NCBI GenBank assembly: GCA_905181855.1
Contig: CAJIZE010000013.1
Span: 1 to 60,440 of the forward strand
Direction of reading: 5' to 3'
DNA from: an uncultured Flavobacteriales bacterium
GTDB lineage: Bacteria; Bacteroidota; Bacteroidia; Flavobacteriales_G; Salibacteraceae
Length of the DNA: 60,440 nt
Below are positions 35,591 to 46,059 of this stretch, piece after piece (position 1 is the first letter of the stretch; every line of letters starts with the position of its first letter). A model generated the notes under the pieces. That model ran no database searches. It was given only the letters and a program-made list of their open reading frames with translations, and was not told where the DNA came from. The position numbers and the translations under genes were made by a program.

Positions 35591-35877
35591 ATGAAACACT
35601 TAAAACTATTTCTATTCTTAACATTAACCTTTTCTATCCTTAAAATTACGCTATACCCAAACCCAACACTTAACGATGTAAATCTTGTTTTTAGCTCAAC
35701 CATAAACACAATAGTTAATTTTAAAATTTTAAACCTTCAAGGAGTTGCAATTTAAGTAAACAGGTTCTTGTAAATCAAGGTGAAAATCAGTCCTTAAAAG
35801 GGCTTTTAAAAGGAGCCTATCTACTTAAAGGAGTATCAGGTTTTGGGCAGTTTAGTCATGTAATTCTACTCGAATAG
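35591..35877 (+). pseudogene. Collapsed T9SS cargo gene: signal peptide joined to a frameshifted sorting domain
   Basis: From ATG 35591 a signal-like peptide (MKHLKLFLFLTLTFSI) runs straight into a type A sorting domain start (LYPNPTLNDVNLVF, then VNFKILNLQGVAI), with no passenger domain. A stop (TAA) follows at 35753; in another frame the domain continues (LSKQVLVNQGENQ; LLKGAYLLKGV) to TAG at 35877. So the gene has lost its whole middle and then suffered a frameshift. The surrounding bases 35499-35590 and 35878-35959 hold nothing recognisable. Confidence 0.78.
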
Positions 35878-35959
35878 CCAATAATTGGTGAAAACTATTG
35901 TTAGCAGCTCATTGCAATTAAAATAAAACCGTGCAAAAATAAATTTCACCTTTGCATCA

Positions 35960-38080
35960 ATGGAGAATTTATTTAGAATTTTAATTGGCATCTTCTTATT
36001 AGTACCGCTTGTCAATTGTAATTCGCAACACAAAAACAACATGGCAACATTTGAGCATACCAACGATTTAATAAATGAAACATCACCATATTTATTACAG
36101 CATGCTCACAATCCTGTAAATTGGAGGCCTTGGGGCGATGCAGCATTAGCAGCAGCAACTAAGGAAAACAAACCCTTACTTATCAGCATTGGTTACAGTG
36201 CCTGCCACTGGTGTCATGTAATGGAGCACGAAAGTTTCGAAGACTCGATTGTAGCCAAATTAATGAACGATAACTTTATCTGTATTAAAGTAGATAGAGA
36301 AGAGCGGCCGGATGTAGATCAAGTTTATATGGAAGCAGTGCAGCTACTATCAGGACGCGGAGGGTGGCCGTTGAATTGTTTTGCTCTTCCTAACGGAAAG
36401 CCGTTTTATGGAGGCACTTATTTTCGTAAAGATCAATGGATGAGTCTTTTAGAGCAAGTAAGCAATGTGTATCAAACAAAGAATTCTGAAATTGTTGAAC
36501 AAGCAGAAAACCTTACACAAGGAATCCAAACTGGCGATTTAGCCTTAATCAAAGAACCAGCTTCGGAGTTTAAAATGGAACAACTTGAAGCCATGGTAGC
36601 AAAATGGAAGGGCAAGTTTGATTTAAAAAGCGGAGGACCAAACAAAGCACCAAAGTTTCCTTTACCTAACAACTATGAGTTCCTTTTACAATACGGTCAT
36701 TTAACACAAAATGAAGAAGTATTGAGTCAAGTTCAACTTACGTTGGATAAAATGGCCCGAGGAGGAATATACGATCAAATAGGAGGTGGTTTTGCAAGAT
36801 ACTCAACCGATAAAATATGGAAAGCGCCTCACTTCGAAAAAATGCTTTACGACAATGCACAGTTGATTGGTCTTTACAGTCAGGCATACAGAAAATTTAA
36901 AACACCATTATACAAAACTATAGTTGACGAAACCATTGCTTTTTGTGAACTAGAATTAAGCAATGGGAAGAATTATTTCTTTTCAGCATTAGATGCAGAT
37001 AGTGAGGGTGAGGAAGGTAAGTATTACGTTTGGAAAAACGATGAACTAAAATCATTATTAGGTGATGATTATGACTTGTATGCGGAGTATTATCAAATTG
37101 GTAAATTAGGATTGTGGGAGCACGGCAATAATATTTTAATGCGTGTTGATGACGAAAAGTCAATTGCAGATAAATATGAATTAACAGAACTTAAACTAGA
37201 TGAAAAAGTCCAAATTTTAAATGATAAACTTTTTAAGATAAGAGATAAAAGAATCCATCCAGGTTTGGACGATAAAACCCTAACCTCATGGAATGCGATG
37301 ATGATTACAGCTTATTGTGAAGCTCATAAAGCAATTGGAAATGAATCTTATTTAACTAAAGCTGAAGGGATTGTGAAATTTATTCTTGAAACTCAAAGGT
37401 TAGAAGATGGAGGCCTTTACCACAGTTATAAAAAAGGAAAAAGTACAATAGTTGGTTATCTGGAAGATTACTGTTTTGTGATTGAAGGATTAATTAACCT
37501 GTACCAAGTTACCGGAAATGAGCAATACTTAAACGATGCAACAAGTTTAACAAACTACTGTTTCGAGAATTTTTACGACGATAAAAGCAAGCACTTTTTC
37601 TTTACTTCTAAATTAGGTGATAAGTTGGTTGCACGTAAAGTTGAACTAACTGATAACGTAATTGCAGCATCGAACTCAGTTATGGCAAAGAACTTGTTTG
37701 CCCTTGGCTCAATTTTAGACAACGAAGCTTATAAAGAAACCTCTCGCAATATGTTACTTTCCATTTCAGAGCAATTTACAGGTTACCCAGAGTCGTTCTC
37801 AAATTGGGCTCAACTTTACCTGAATCAATTAGTTGATTATTATGAAATAGCAGTTGCAACTGATAAAATTGCAGTGCCATTAGGTTTATTATATGAGAAT
37901 TATTACATTCCAAATGCCATTGTTTTACCGATGAAAAAAGGAACAACACAAGTACCTTTGCTTGAAAATAAGTTCGTTAAAGGTCAAAGCACTATTTATG
38001 TTTGTGTAAATAAATCTTGCCAGTTGCCAGTAACCAAAATCGAGGAAGCTATTAAACAAATAACTACTCCAGTAAATTGA
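35960..38080 (+). CDS. DUF255 thioredoxin-domain protein (YyaL/SPATA20 family), predicted lipoprotein
   Basis: 706 residues. The first ~20 residues look like a lipoprotein signal with the cysteine in [10 protein letters not shown]. The DUF255 thioredoxin-like domain starts at ~residue 30 with [21 protein letters not shown] and contains [17 protein letters not shown], holding the family CHWC pair. A long alpha/alpha-barrel-like glycosidase-fold region follows ([38 protein letters not shown]). Members occur from bacteria to mammals, but the activity remains unclear. The lipid-anchor prediction has an asparagine before the cysteine, which is less usual. Its end overlaps the next gene by four bases. 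Confidence 0.85.
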   Translation: MENLFRILIGIFLLVPLVNCNSQHKNNMATFEHTNDLINETSPYLLQHAHNPVNWRPWGDAALAAATKENKPLLISIGYSACHWCHVMEHESFEDSIVAKLMNDNFICIKVDREERPDVDQVYMEAVQLLSGRGGWPLNCFALPNGKPFYGGTYFRKDQWMSLLEQVSNVYQTKNSEIVEQAENLTQGIQTGDLALIKEPASEFKMEQLEAMVAKWKGKFDLKSGGPNKAPKFPLPNNYEFLLQYGHLTQNEEVLSQVQLTLDKMARGGIYDQIGGGFARYSTDKIWKAPHFEKMLYDNAQLIGLYSQAYRKFKTPLYKTIVDETIAFCELELSNGKNYFFSALDADSEGEEGKYYVWKNDELKSLLGDDYDLYAEYYQIGKLGLWEHGNNILMRVDDEKSIADKYELTELKLDEKVQILNDKLFKIRDKRIHPGLDDKTLTSWNAMMITAYCEAHKAIGNESYLTKAEGIVKFILETQRLEDGGLYHSYKKGKSTIVGYLEDYCFVIEGLINLYQVTGNEQYLNDATSLTNYCFENFYDDKSKHFFFTSKLGDKLVARKVELTDNVIAASNSVMAKNLFALGSILDNEAYKETSRNMLLSISEQFTGYPESFSNWAQLYLNQLVDYYEIAVATDKIAVPLGLLYENYYIPNAIVLPMKKGTTQVPLLENKFVKGQSTIYVCVNKSCQLPVTKIEEAIKQITTPVN

Positions 38081-39003
38081 AAATAGCTGTATCTGTTTTA
38101 TTCGTCTTTTTGACTTTGATAACATCAAGTCAAGTTCTTGTAAACAATGGTAATCACAACGTTTTACAAGAAAACTACTTTAATCCCAAGTTCATTGAAC
38201 AAAACAAAATATCCAGGATAGTTGGTAAAGTATCAGTGAAGAAAAAACTACAACCCATCAACGATGTAGGAATAATTAAGCAGTTAAGTTTTGATGATAA
38301 AGGTGAACTTATTGAGAAAATAGAAACGTTTAAAGTTGGGAGATCTAATCTTGATACATCATCTATACTTTATAAATATGATGATGTAAACCAACTTTTA
38401 TCTCAAACTAATTATCACAATCAAGCTTTTGATGGAATGGTGTATCATTACGACTCATCAGGTAATTTAGCTCAAAAGGATATTTTAAGAGGAAAAAATT
38501 TAAGTGAGTACAAGTACCAGTTTGAAAAAGGTAGTCCATTTCTATTGAAAACGGAATTTTACACATATGAAAAATTAAATCAATGTGAATTTAAGAAAAC
38601 AACCTTTCAGGATAAGGATAGCCCTTACTTGGAGACGCTCATTAAATACGACTCTCTTGGTAACTTAACTGCAGAGTTTTCGCGTTATACTATTTCAAAC
38701 AAAAAAAGCTCAAATGAATACCAATACAACGATTTTAGTAATCTGATTAAGGTTGTTCAATCTTCGAATCTGATGATGAAGGTAAAAATAGAATTTTCGT
38801 ATAGTTATGATGAATTTGGAAATGTTTACGAAGAACTTAAAAAGAAAAATGGTATTTTGATTCAACGAAGACAATTTTTGTATGACCCTGAAAGCGCTTT
38901 GCTCAAGGCTGAGTTGTTTATGAATGTTAAAACCGAAGAAATCAGAATAGTTCAGTACGAATATCAATTTTTAAATACTATTACTCAATCAGATTCTAAA
39001 TGA
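38077..39003 (+). CDS. Secreted YD-repeat-like protein of unknown function
   Basis: 308 residues. It starts at TTG 38077, overlapping the preceding stop; this start gives a normal signal peptide ([19 protein letters not shown]). The body has irregular repeats of about 20-40 residues in the style of YD/RHS repeats: [57 protein letters not shown]. Such short repeat proteins are common in Bacteroidota and mostly uncharacterised; there is no toxin-like C-terminus. Coupling to the DUF255 gene suggests co-expression. Confidence 0.65.
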   Translation: MKIAVSVLFVFLTLITSSQVLVNNGNHNVLQENYFNPKFIEQNKISRIVGKVSVKKKLQPINDVGIIKQLSFDDKGELIEKIETFKVGRSNLDTSSILYKYDDVNQLLSQTNYHNQAFDGMVYHYDSSGNLAQKDILRGKNLSEYKYQFEKGSPFLLKTEFYTYEKLNQCEFKKTTFQDKDSPYLETLIKYDSLGNLTAEFSRYTISNKKSSNEYQYNDFSNLIKVVQSSNLMMKVKIEFSYSYDEFGNVYEELKKKNGILIQRRQFLYDPESALLKAELFMNVKTEEIRIVQYEYQFLNTITQSDSK

Positions 39004-39037
39004 AGTAGAGGTTTTAAACTCGCATTGGCTCCGATAA

Positions 39038-39151
39038 TACAATGAACAAATTAATGAGATAAAACACGAGCTTACCAAATACACATCTAGCCGAGAGTAT
39101 ATTCAAGATTCTCTGTTCGTAATACATCCGAAGTATCTTTTTATTCCTTAA
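39038..39151 (+). pseudogene. Short coding remnant between convergent genes
   Basis: An open frame of 37 codons without a start, following a TAA, reads YNEQINEIKHELTKYTSS, then REYIQDSLFVIHPKYLFIP and a stop. The amphipathic, proteinlike composition suggests the C-terminal end of a lost gene; no family is recognised. It overlaps the end of the minus-strand glycosyltransferase by four bases. Confidence 0.35.
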
Positions 39152-40206
39152 GGGCTTAATTGCGAATAAAGTTTTATAAACTTTCCCCCAATCGTCCTAA
39201 AATTTGGCAGCGAGCCTGGCGTAAACTCTTTCTTGTCTAAAAGCAAATTAACTTGTTCGGCCATTTCTGTAACTGAGTTAAAAGCTATCCAGTTTGGTGA
39301 GTTTATGTCTGAAAACATTCCAACCGGTTTACTAACAACAAAACAACTGTTGTTCAAAGCTTCAACGGCAACCATAGGTCCTGCTTCGTACTCTGATGGA
39401 TGTACCAATACTTTGCTTTTTCGCATAAGATCAAAAACCTGCTCGTTACTAAGATTGCTCAGAAAAAGCACTTCACTTTTAAGCGCTTTAGTTGATGCTT
39501 TCACTTCATTTATTAAAGGCCCTGAGCCTACCATAACTACATTAAAAACAAGGTTGAATTTCGATTCTAAGTATTTAATAATTTCAATTACCTGATCGTT
39601 GCGTTTTAATGGTATAAAAGAACCAACGGATAAAATATCAATATTTTTATATTGGATTTGTTGAAATGGTATCTCTACACCCCAATTAATGGTTGCCATC
39701 GGTGAAAGCCCATTAGTTTTGGCTAGTTGTCCAGTTTGAAAGCTACAAACCGTAGTTAGGTTGTAGTGAGGTTTTTTGAAATGTTTTAAAAAGTTGTTTG
39801 ATGGTAAGGCATCTTGTCCCATTAATGAAATAAGATGTGGTATTTTTCTCCATAGCACGAAGCGCTCAACCAAAAAGGCACATTCGCTGAGCCAAAAACT
39901 ATGAATCATTTTGATTGGTAATTGCTGGTCGAGGGCCTTTATTTTTCTGACGGCTTTGAACCAATATACAAGTCTTTTGGGGTAGCTGCAATTGGCCGCA
40001 CCTATTGGATGAATATCTATATTGAATACACTGTACGGTTTATTTGTAAAAGGGTAGTGCAGGCTAACTACGGTAATTTTTATTGAAGGATCTGTTTGCT
40101 TTTTCAATTCTTTAGCTAGTAGGTAAATCGGCGGAACTACTATAGTATCGTTTTCATTTGCCAGAAACGACGGTGTAAACAAGATTATTTGTTTATTGTA
40201 TTTCAT
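39148..40206 (-). CDS. Glycosyltransferase, GT4-like (GT-B fold)
   Basis: 352 residues. Two-domain GT-B layout: the C-terminal half has the linker start DILSVGSFIPLKRNDQVIEII, FNVVMVGSGPLINEV, and the nucleotide-sugar-binding block VLVHPSEYEAGPMVAVEALNNS with the conserved E-x7-E pattern. The donor and acceptor are unknown. It is the last gene of the seven-gene minus-strand cluster and overlaps the upstream membrane glycosyltransferase gene by 14 bases, so the two are probably functionally linked. Confidence 0.85.
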   Translation of the reverse strand: MKYNKQIILFTPSFLANENDTIVVPPIYLLAKELKKQTDPSIKITVVSLHYPFTNKPYSVFNIDIHPIGAANCSYPKRLVYWFKAVRKIKALDQQLPIKMIHSFWLSECAFLVERFVLWRKIPHLISLMGQDALPSNNFLKHFKKPHYNLTTVCSFQTGQLAKTNGLSPMATINWGVEIPFQQIQYKNIDILSVGSFIPLKRNDQVIEIIKYLESKFNLVFNVVMVGSGPLINEVKASTKALKSEVLFLSNLSNEQVFDLMRKSKVLVHPSEYEAGPMVAVEALNNSCFVVSKPVGMFSDINSPNWIAFNSVTEMAEQVNLLLDKKEFTPGSLPNFRTIGGKFIKLYSQLSP

Positions 40207-41599
40207 AAAGAATGTATCCGTTTCCTAAATCATTCAACTTAATAATGTTGTAATTGGTAATAAGGTTTCGCCAATTAATCATGGGGTTTTTGTCTTTCCA
40301 TTGAACCCTATTTTTTTCTACGTTAAACAAAAGCAAGCTCCCTTTTCTAAATTTAGGATAAACATCTTTCCATAAATTCTTAATCTCTTTGTTGCATCCA
40401 TACGACGGTAAACTGATGTCTAAATCAAAGCCATACAAAGTTTTATTTGGATATGAATTTATCACCTGTGCAGTTTTTTGTTCGAGAATATTGCGTTGAT
40501 AAATGATATTAAAAGTATAGGTAAAAACCCCCAATTGTATAAATATTACAACTACTGTAAACAAGGTTTGCACCTGATAACGTTTTTTAATCACTTTATA
40601 AAACCGAGTAAATGAGGGAGCCAAAATCATTGCCACAAATGGCATCGTGAGCATTAAAAACCTTTTATTTTGATAGGGAACAATTGCTAGAAAAAGTAAG
40701 TAGACACCTAATCCAATCCACAAATATTTTCTTTTGCTAATGTCTTTTTTTGGTTGAAAAAAATATAAAACGATTACTCCAGGCAGATAAAATAGCAAGT
40801 GCACGAAAGGGTATAAAACACCTAAAATGTTTGGAAGTAAGTATCTGTTGGTACCTGCAGCAGTTGTAAATTCTCGTTTAAATAAATTGCGGATGCTGAT
40901 TTCTTGAAACAAGTCATGACTAAAGGCTTTTGCTAACTCGTCAGATTTAATCCAAAGTTGAGGAGCAATAATACTGACCACTATTAAACCACCAATAAAG
41001 AGATGAACCCACAGTCGGGTTTTAAACATTACTTGTAAAACTACAACCATAGGGACAATCAAAAGTAAAGGAGCTACATGCCTTGTAGTAACTGCAAATG
41101 CAGAAAAAACCGAGGCAATTAAAACAGATTTTAAAGCCAAGTTTTTTTTATATTCAAAAGAATAAAACCAAGCGCCCATTATAAAGAACAAACAAAGCAT
41201 GTCGCTCATTATCACAATACTCGATTTTAGCATTATCGGGCTTAAACACAGAAATAAAAAGAAATAAGGGATTAGCCTTTGTTTGTTCTTTTTAACCTCG
41301 TGTAACTTGTAAGTGTAATAGCAAACCCCAGATAACGATAAGGCGGAAATTAGCTGAAGAATCAGGATTTCGTTGCCAAACACTAACGAGATAAAGGCGC
41401 CAATCAATGGGTAAATAATGGGCCAAATAAAATACGATAGAGTAGTAGTAGTAAAAAACCAAATTTGTAATTCTTTGGTATACCTTAAATAAGCATGACT
41501 ATCCTGACCATAGAGTCCATTAAATTGATAACCGTACCTCACAAAAAGAAGAAACACCAGCGGAAAAGCAATCAATAAAATGAGTGGATATTTTTTCAT
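40193..41599 (-). CDS. Polytopic GT-C glycosyltransferase-like membrane protein (GT39/ArnT-type)
   Basis: 468 residues with about ten to eleven hydrophobic segments and a C-terminal soluble part of ~90 residues. The first extracytoplasmic loop has YGQDSHAYLRYTKE, with the acidic residue expected of polyprenyl-phosphate-sugar-dependent GT-C enzymes. The rest fits the fold only in outline. Such enzymes move a sugar from a lipid-phosphate carrier to protein or lipid on the periplasmic side. It lies six bases downstream of the second radical SAM gene. The exact family cannot be fixed without a search. Confidence 0.65.
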   Translation of the reverse strand: MKKYPLILLIAFPLVFLLFVRYGYQFNGLYGQDSHAYLRYTKELQIWFFTTTTLSYFIWPIIYPLIGAFISLVFGNEILILQLISALSLSGVCYYTYKLHEVKKNKQRLIPYFFLFLCLSPIMLKSSIVIMSDMLCLFFIMGAWFYSFEYKKNLALKSVLIASVFSAFAVTTRHVAPLLLIVPMVVVLQVMFKTRLWVHLFIGGLIVVSIIAPQLWIKSDELAKAFSHDLFQEISIRNLFKREFTTAAGTNRYLLPNILGVLYPFVHLLFYLPGVIVLYFFQPKKDISKRKYLWIGLGVYLLFLAIVPYQNKRFLMLTMPFVAMILAPSFTRFYKVIKKRYQVQTLFTVVVIFIQLGVFTYTFNIIYQRNILEQKTAQVINSYPNKTLYGFDLDISLPSYGCNKEIKNLWKDVYPKFRKGSLLLFNVEKNRVQWKDKNPMINWRNLITNYNIIKLNDLGNGYILYEIQ

Positions 41600-41605
41600 G
41601 ACGAT

Positions 41606-42991
41606 TTATTTGTGTATTTCCATCATCAATCGGCTCAATGAGCTTTTAATTTTTTTCTTTAAAAAGTGATAATATTTTTTTGAAGATAAATCTTTGTAGC
41701 TTTCTACTTCGTTAACCACATACCTAACGGCATAGTCATAAAATTTTGAAGCATAAGTTCGTTTAAAATCTCTATCCCTGTCTGTAGATGTTTGCCAGTC
41801 GAAATTGTAAATCATGGTTTCTTCCACATCATCAAACAAACCAGTACCCTTTATAGGATAGGCTTTGGTTATAGTATATGAACTGGGGTTGGATACTTTT
41901 AAATGATGGATGGTCTTGTTAATGTCTTCAATTGTTTCACCTGGATACCCTATCATGATAAAGGTTCCTGCCTCAATGTTATAGGTTTGAGCAAGCTGAA
42001 TCATTTCTCGCACCATGTTTACATCAACTCTTCGGTCCATGGCATCAATTATTTTTTGAGAACCACTTTCTGCGCCAATCCAAACTCTAAAGCAACCTGC
42101 TTTTTGCAATAAAGATAAAACCTCCTTATTCATTCTATCAGCTCGGCTAATGCATTCAAATTGAACCTTTACACCTTGTTCTGAAATGAGGTCGGCAAAC
42201 TCTTTTAACCACCTGTGGCTAACTGTAAAAACATCATCAACAAACCAAAAATGGTCAGGCTTGTATTCGTGATTTAAAAATACCATTTCATCAATTACTT
42301 CTTGTGGTTTTCGACGACGATAACTTTGGCCATATACCGCCGTGCTGCACCATTTACAAGTGTAAGGGCAGCCACGTTGAGTACTTAAAGTAATTGAGCT
42401 TGCACCATGGTGCTTTTTCCAGGTATCTAAATACAAGTGTAAGTTTACTTTATGCCTTGCTGGTAAAGTAAGCTCCGATAGTTCTTTAACTTTTTGACGA
42501 GGTTTGTTTTTAACCAACTCGTTTTTAATGTTCAAAAAGCTTACACCATCAATGTTTTCAGGTTTTTGGTTTGGGTTTTTACCCCAATGATTTACCAGTT
42601 GAGTAAAGGTTAATTCTCCTTCGCCAATTACCAAAGCATCTACGCCTGTGTTTAAATAATCAACTTGATTGTAGGTTAAATCTGGGCCACCCAATATGAG
42701 TTTTATATGCTTTGTTTTCTCATCTGCTCTAAGCGATTTCACCAATCGTATAACATTTACTTTGGTCATTAAATTGGTGTAAAGGCCAATAACATTTGGT
42801 TGGTATTTGTTTATATACGCCAGTTGTAAGCCGTACGATTGAAAGGTGGAGTCAAATACTTCGGTTTCAATTTTTTCTCTTTCAAGGTATCCTGCAATAT
42901 ATAGTATGCCAAGCGGGACATACGGTTTCATGATTTCCATTTCTTTTGGATCATCATTTAAAAAATAACCGTGGGTAAGTAAAACCTTCAT
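41606..42991 (-). CDS. B12-binding-type radical SAM protein (second of two)
   Basis: 461 residues. Residues ~1-150 have a cobalamin-binding-domain-like fold (MKVLLTHGYFLNDD; KPYVPLGILYIAGYL; KLILGGPDLTYN; ALVIGEGELTF) but no obvious DxHxxG base-off histidine. The radical SAM core starts at STQRGCPYTCKWC; the 4Fe-4S cysteines are C208, C212 and C215 (CxxxCxxC). GAESGSQKIIDAMDRRV and GTFIMIGYPGETIEDI are typical of this BchE/MiaB-like group. The ~60-residue C-terminus is basic and helical. It overlaps the upstream methyltransferase gene by one base. The substrate is unknown. Confidence 0.88.
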   Translation of the reverse strand: MKVLLTHGYFLNDDPKEMEIMKPYVPLGILYIAGYLEREKIETEVFDSTFQSYGLQLAYINKYQPNVIGLYTNLMTKVNVIRLVKSLRADEKTKHIKLILGGPDLTYNQVDYLNTGVDALVIGEGELTFTQLVNHWGKNPNQKPENIDGVSFLNIKNELVKNKPRQKVKELSELTLPARHKVNLHLYLDTWKKHHGASSITLSTQRGCPYTCKWCSTAVYGQSYRRRKPQEVIDEMVFLNHEYKPDHFWFVDDVFTVSHRWLKEFADLISEQGVKVQFECISRADRMNKEVLSLLQKAGCFRVWIGAESGSQKIIDAMDRRVDVNMVREMIQLAQTYNIEAGTFIMIGYPGETIEDINKTIHHLKVSNPSSYTITKAYPIKGTGLFDDVEETMIYNFDWQTSTDRDRDFKRTYASKFYDYAVRYVVNEVESYKDLSSKKYYHFLKKKIKSSLSRLMMEIHK

Positions 42992-43767
42992 TAATTTTTT
43001 ATCATTTCAATATAAAAATGATCTGCTATCGCAGCCGTTTCTGCATGAGCAAATAGTATCTCAAGATTATAATTTAATTGTAGTAATGATTCAATAGGCT
43101 TTAGCCCTTTACTCATATACGATGGCGGCACTAAAAAGCCTACGGGTAAAATCTTAGAAACTCTAAATTGTTCATTAAAAAGGTTTTGGTAGCTATTCGG
43201 AGTGAAATACCAAGTAGAAACAGCTCGCCCGTTAACATTAACCATTAATGGTTTCTTCTTTCTACGGCTTAGATCCTCATTTTTTCCTTTCAAAAAGAAA
43301 TAGAATTTTTCTATCCAACAATTTTCGCTCATTATAACCGAAACAAATTTACCATTGGGTTTCAAGCACCTAGATATCGTTTGAGAAAATGATTTTAAAC
43401 TAAAATCATCAACACAATTTAGTCCACCAAAATTCGAAAAAACAATATCATATTTATCATCTGTGAAAATGGAATTGTTGAAGTCAGTAAAATCTAAAAC
43501 ATCAAAACGAATTTTTCTATCTGTGTTTTTGTTTTTTGCAATGGAAACCATTTCAGGCGATATATCTGTAGCAATAACCTTGTTTCCAAACTTTGCCATC
43601 CATTGAGCATCAATGCCAGTACCACAGTTCAGTTCTAAAATATTTAAACCACCTTTTAATACTGATTTTTTAAAATAATGATACACTAATTTACGTTGAA
43701 GTTTACCAATTTTTGATTGGCTAAACTCCTCGTCATAAGTTTTTGCTGCGCTATCAAAAAGTGCCAT
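42991..43767 (-). CDS. Class I SAM-dependent methyltransferase
   Basis: 258 residues. The Rossmann methyltransferase motifs are present: motif I NILELNCGTGIDAQWM, VIATDISPEMV, and YDIVFSNFGGLNC. Residues ~165-230 form a C-terminal extension that probably shapes the acceptor site (VNGRAVSTWYFTPNSYQ; GFLVPPSYMSKGLKP). It overlaps both flanking radical SAM genes by one base each, so it is translated as one unit with them; a shared substrate is the simplest reading (inference). Confidence 0.88.
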   Translation of the reverse strand: MALFDSAAKTYDEEFSQSKIGKLQRKLVYHYFKKSVLKGGLNILELNCGTGIDAQWMAKFGNKVIATDISPEMVSIAKNKNTDRKIRFDVLDFTDFNNSIFTDDKYDIVFSNFGGLNCVDDFSLKSFSQTISRCLKPNGKFVSVIMSENCWIEKFYFFLKGKNEDLSRRKKKPLMVNVNGRAVSTWYFTPNSYQNLFNEQFRVSKILPVGFLVPPSYMSKGLKPIESLLQLNYNLEILFAHAETAAIADHFYIEMIKN

Positions 43768-45215
43768 TATTTAGCATTTGCCATTTGAAGTTTGAAATAA
43801 AAAGACATCAATTGATAATAGAAGTATTTAAAAACAGCCGATGGCTTTAGTTTTTTGAAATCATCTTTTGCTCTAGCCAGTTGAAATACTTTATGAACGT
43901 AGCGGTGCAATTTTTTGTAATAACTTTTGCTGAAAGTCCCATCATACATTAAATCAAGATCATCAGAATCAGTCCAGTTTTGTTTAGACACTAGTTGAGT
44001 TTTTACTATTTCAAAAAACTTTGTACCCGGCAAGGGATAAGAAACCGAAGCCCCAATTTCATCAGGCATTAAGTTCTTAACCATGTTGATGGTTTTGTCA
44101 ATGTCTTCTTTGGTTTCGCCTAAATAGCCAAACTGTAAAAAGAAAGCAACTCTAATTCCTTTTTGTTTTAATAGGCGTGTAGCCAATTCAATTTGCTCAA
44201 CCTTGGTGCCTTTGTCCATTGCATCCAAAATTTTCTGCGAGCCACTTTCCGCTCCAATCCAAACGGTTTCTAATCCCGAATCAGCCAAAGCCTGTATGTT
44301 GTCTTCTTCGAGCAATAAATCTGCCCGTGATTGTATCATGTATTTAATTGAAAGGTTGCGTGCATTAAGTTCATCTCTGAATCCTTGAACAAAACCGGGT
44401 TTAAGTCCAAAAATATCATCGCACATCCAAACATAATCTGGCTTGTAGCTGTTTATTAATAGCTCAATTTCATTTGTTACATGGATAGCGCTTCTGCTGT
44501 TGTACCTGTTGCCATAAATTGGTTTTGCACACCAATTACATTTAAAAGGGCAACCGCGAGTAGTAGCAACATTTAATGAGAAATAATTCCATCTAGAGTG
44601 CCAAACATCCCTGTAAGCATCAACATCAATCAGGTCCCAAGCTGCAATTGGTAGCTCATCCAATTTTCGCATTACAGGTCTTTTAGGAGTTTTCACAACT
44701 TCGTTGTTTCGCATAAATGCGATACCGGGAATGGTGCTTAAATCAGTTTTACCGCTTGTAAATAGTTCAACAATTTCCAACAACGTTTGCTCTGCTTCAC
44801 CAAGTATTACAACATCAACACCTTCGCTTAAATATTCTTCGTAATGATCGGTTGAGTCTGATGATGAAGCAATAACTGGAATGTTAAGAGCTTTGGTTTT
44901 TTTAGCCATAACAAATGCTGCTTGCCTCATATTAGTAAGGCACATTTTGGTAAGGTAATTAAAGCCATCATCGTAAATGGCGAAAAAATTAGGATTGTCT
45001 TTGATATATGGATCAACCACTTCTGGTCCATTTGCAAGGCCTACATCACATAGTGCAACTTCATAGCTTTTGTTACGCATAAAAGCTGCTGCTGTAATGG
45101 TGCCAAGCGGTGGGTAAGGTTTTTTATTGTCCCATTGTTTTTGGTCGAACCGATAAAAGTAAGAGTGAGAAAAAAGAATTTTTGTCAAGTTGGTTTCGTT
45201 AGGTAATTGAAACAA
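43767..45215 (-). CDS. B12-binding-type radical SAM protein (first of two)
   Basis: Up to 482 residues from TTG 45215. A TTG at 45188 (codon 10, giving LTKILFSHSYF) is likelier, because the first lies in a -7 box and the paralogue downstream begins MKVLLTHGYF at that point. The N-terminal domain resembles the B12-binding fold (KKPYPPLGTITAAAFM; DVVILGEAEQTLLEI). The radical SAM cysteines are C222, C226 and C229 in TTRGCPFKCNWC. GAESGSQKILDAMDKGTKV and FLQFGYLGETKEDI match the second radical SAM protein in this cluster, so the pair arose by duplication. Function unknown. Confidence 0.88.
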   Translation of the reverse strand: MFQLPNETNLTKILFSHSYFYRFDQKQWDNKKPYPPLGTITAAAFMRNKSYEVALCDVGLANGPEVVDPYIKDNPNFFAIYDDGFNYLTKMCLTNMRQAAFVMAKKTKALNIPVIASSSDSTDHYEEYLSEGVDVVILGEAEQTLLEIVELFTSGKTDLSTIPGIAFMRNNEVVKTPKRPVMRKLDELPIAAWDLIDVDAYRDVWHSRWNYFSLNVATTRGCPFKCNWCAKPIYGNRYNSRSAIHVTNEIELLINSYKPDYVWMCDDIFGLKPGFVQGFRDELNARNLSIKYMIQSRADLLLEEDNIQALADSGLETVWIGAESGSQKILDAMDKGTKVEQIELATRLLKQKGIRVAFFLQFGYLGETKEDIDKTINMVKNLMPDEIGASVSYPLPGTKFFEIVKTQLVSKQNWTDSDDLDLMYDGTFSKSYYKKLHRYVHKVFQLARAKDDFKKLKPSAVFKYFYYQLMSFYFKLQMANAK

Positions 45216-45220
45216 ATTTA
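45213..45220 (-). promoter_or_regulatory. Possible -7 box within the cluster, before the first radical SAM gene
   Basis: On the minus strand TAAATTTG matches TAnnTTTG in the 30-base gap after the first methyltransferase gene. It includes the TTG that opens the longest reading frame. No -33 TTG at normal spacing is seen. Confidence 0.4.
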
Positions 45221-45245
45221 CTAAAGCAATCTGTTTTAATTAAAT

Positions 45246-45959
45246 CTAATTTAGATCGGACTTTTCAATTTTTATCCATGGAAAGGGGGAATCAGAAAAT
45301 AGTTTTTGCACAATTATGTTTGGTTTGTATAAAACTTTATGTGGCGGTAAATCGCGTAAACAATGATGAAAATAATAAGAGCCCATTTCAGGGACATTTG
45401 CTTTTTTGTAATGCCGAATAGAGTTTTGTTTAGCTCTGCTGATACTTTTCGTATTGTAAAAGTAGGTATCTAAAATATGCAGTTCACCATTTTTGTTAAG
45501 CACTTGATTGCAAATTGGAAACAAAGTTTTTAAATTCTTGAAATATTGGAGGCTTGCATTGAAAATGATAAAATCTACTTTATCAATATCAGGAAGTCCA
45601 AGCTGAATGTCGTGGTACCAAAATTCAATACCATTAAATAACTCATCGGCCTGCGTTAACTCTGTTTTGTTAACATCAAAGCCAAGAACAATATTTTTGG
45701 TTTGATTTAATTTATTTGTGAACCACCCATTACCACAACCAATTTCGAGTATTCGTTTGTTTTTGAAAGTTGAAAGATAATTGGTTATGCGATTAAGTGT
45801 TTTTAAGCGTAGTTGCCATTCTTTGAATTGAGCATGATTATTAGTTAGATTAGGTAACTTTTTAGCCACGTCATCGCTGTAAACCCGAGATTCTATTTCT
45901 CTTGTTTTAAGATAGAATGCTTCGAAATTGGTGTCAGCTACTTTGCCAATGTTAACCAC
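45246..45959 (-). CDS. Class I SAM-dependent methyltransferase (first of two in the cluster)
   Basis: 237 residues from a GTG start. Motif I is ILEIGCGNGWFTNKL, followed by VLGFDVNKTEL and VDFIIFNASLQYF. The N-terminal ~60 residues are helical and charged (YLKTREIESRVYSDDVAKK), often seen as a lid in small-molecule methyltransferases. The C-terminal part (GSYYFHHCLRDLPPHKVLYKP) is not recognised. It lies 100 bases downstream of the nucleotidyltransferase gene and 30 before the first radical SAM gene, same strand. Confidence 0.85.
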   Translation of the reverse strand: MVNIGKVADTNFEAFYLKTREIESRVYSDDVAKKLPNLTNNHAQFKEWQLRLKTLNRITNYLSTFKNKRILEIGCGNGWFTNKLNQTKNIVLGFDVNKTELTQADELFNGIEFWYHDIQLGLPDIDKVDFIIFNASLQYFKNLKTLFPICNQVLNKNGELHILDTYFYNTKSISRAKQNSIRHYKKANVPEMGSYYFHHCLRDLPPHKVLYKPNIIVQKLFSDSPFPWIKIEKSDLN

Positions 45960-46059
45960 TAAGTATATTTTTAGTTAATTGTAAACTGAATTGTTTTGAA
46001 TTTCCAGTTTTATCAATATGTAATTGTAATAAATTGCAACTTTCTATGCTTTCGTCTAG

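Noticed and set aside
35960-36060. CACCTTTG near 35947 as the promoter of the DUF255 gene
   Set aside because: The first base of the TAnnTTTG consensus is wrong and no -33 TTG lies at 17-23 bases.
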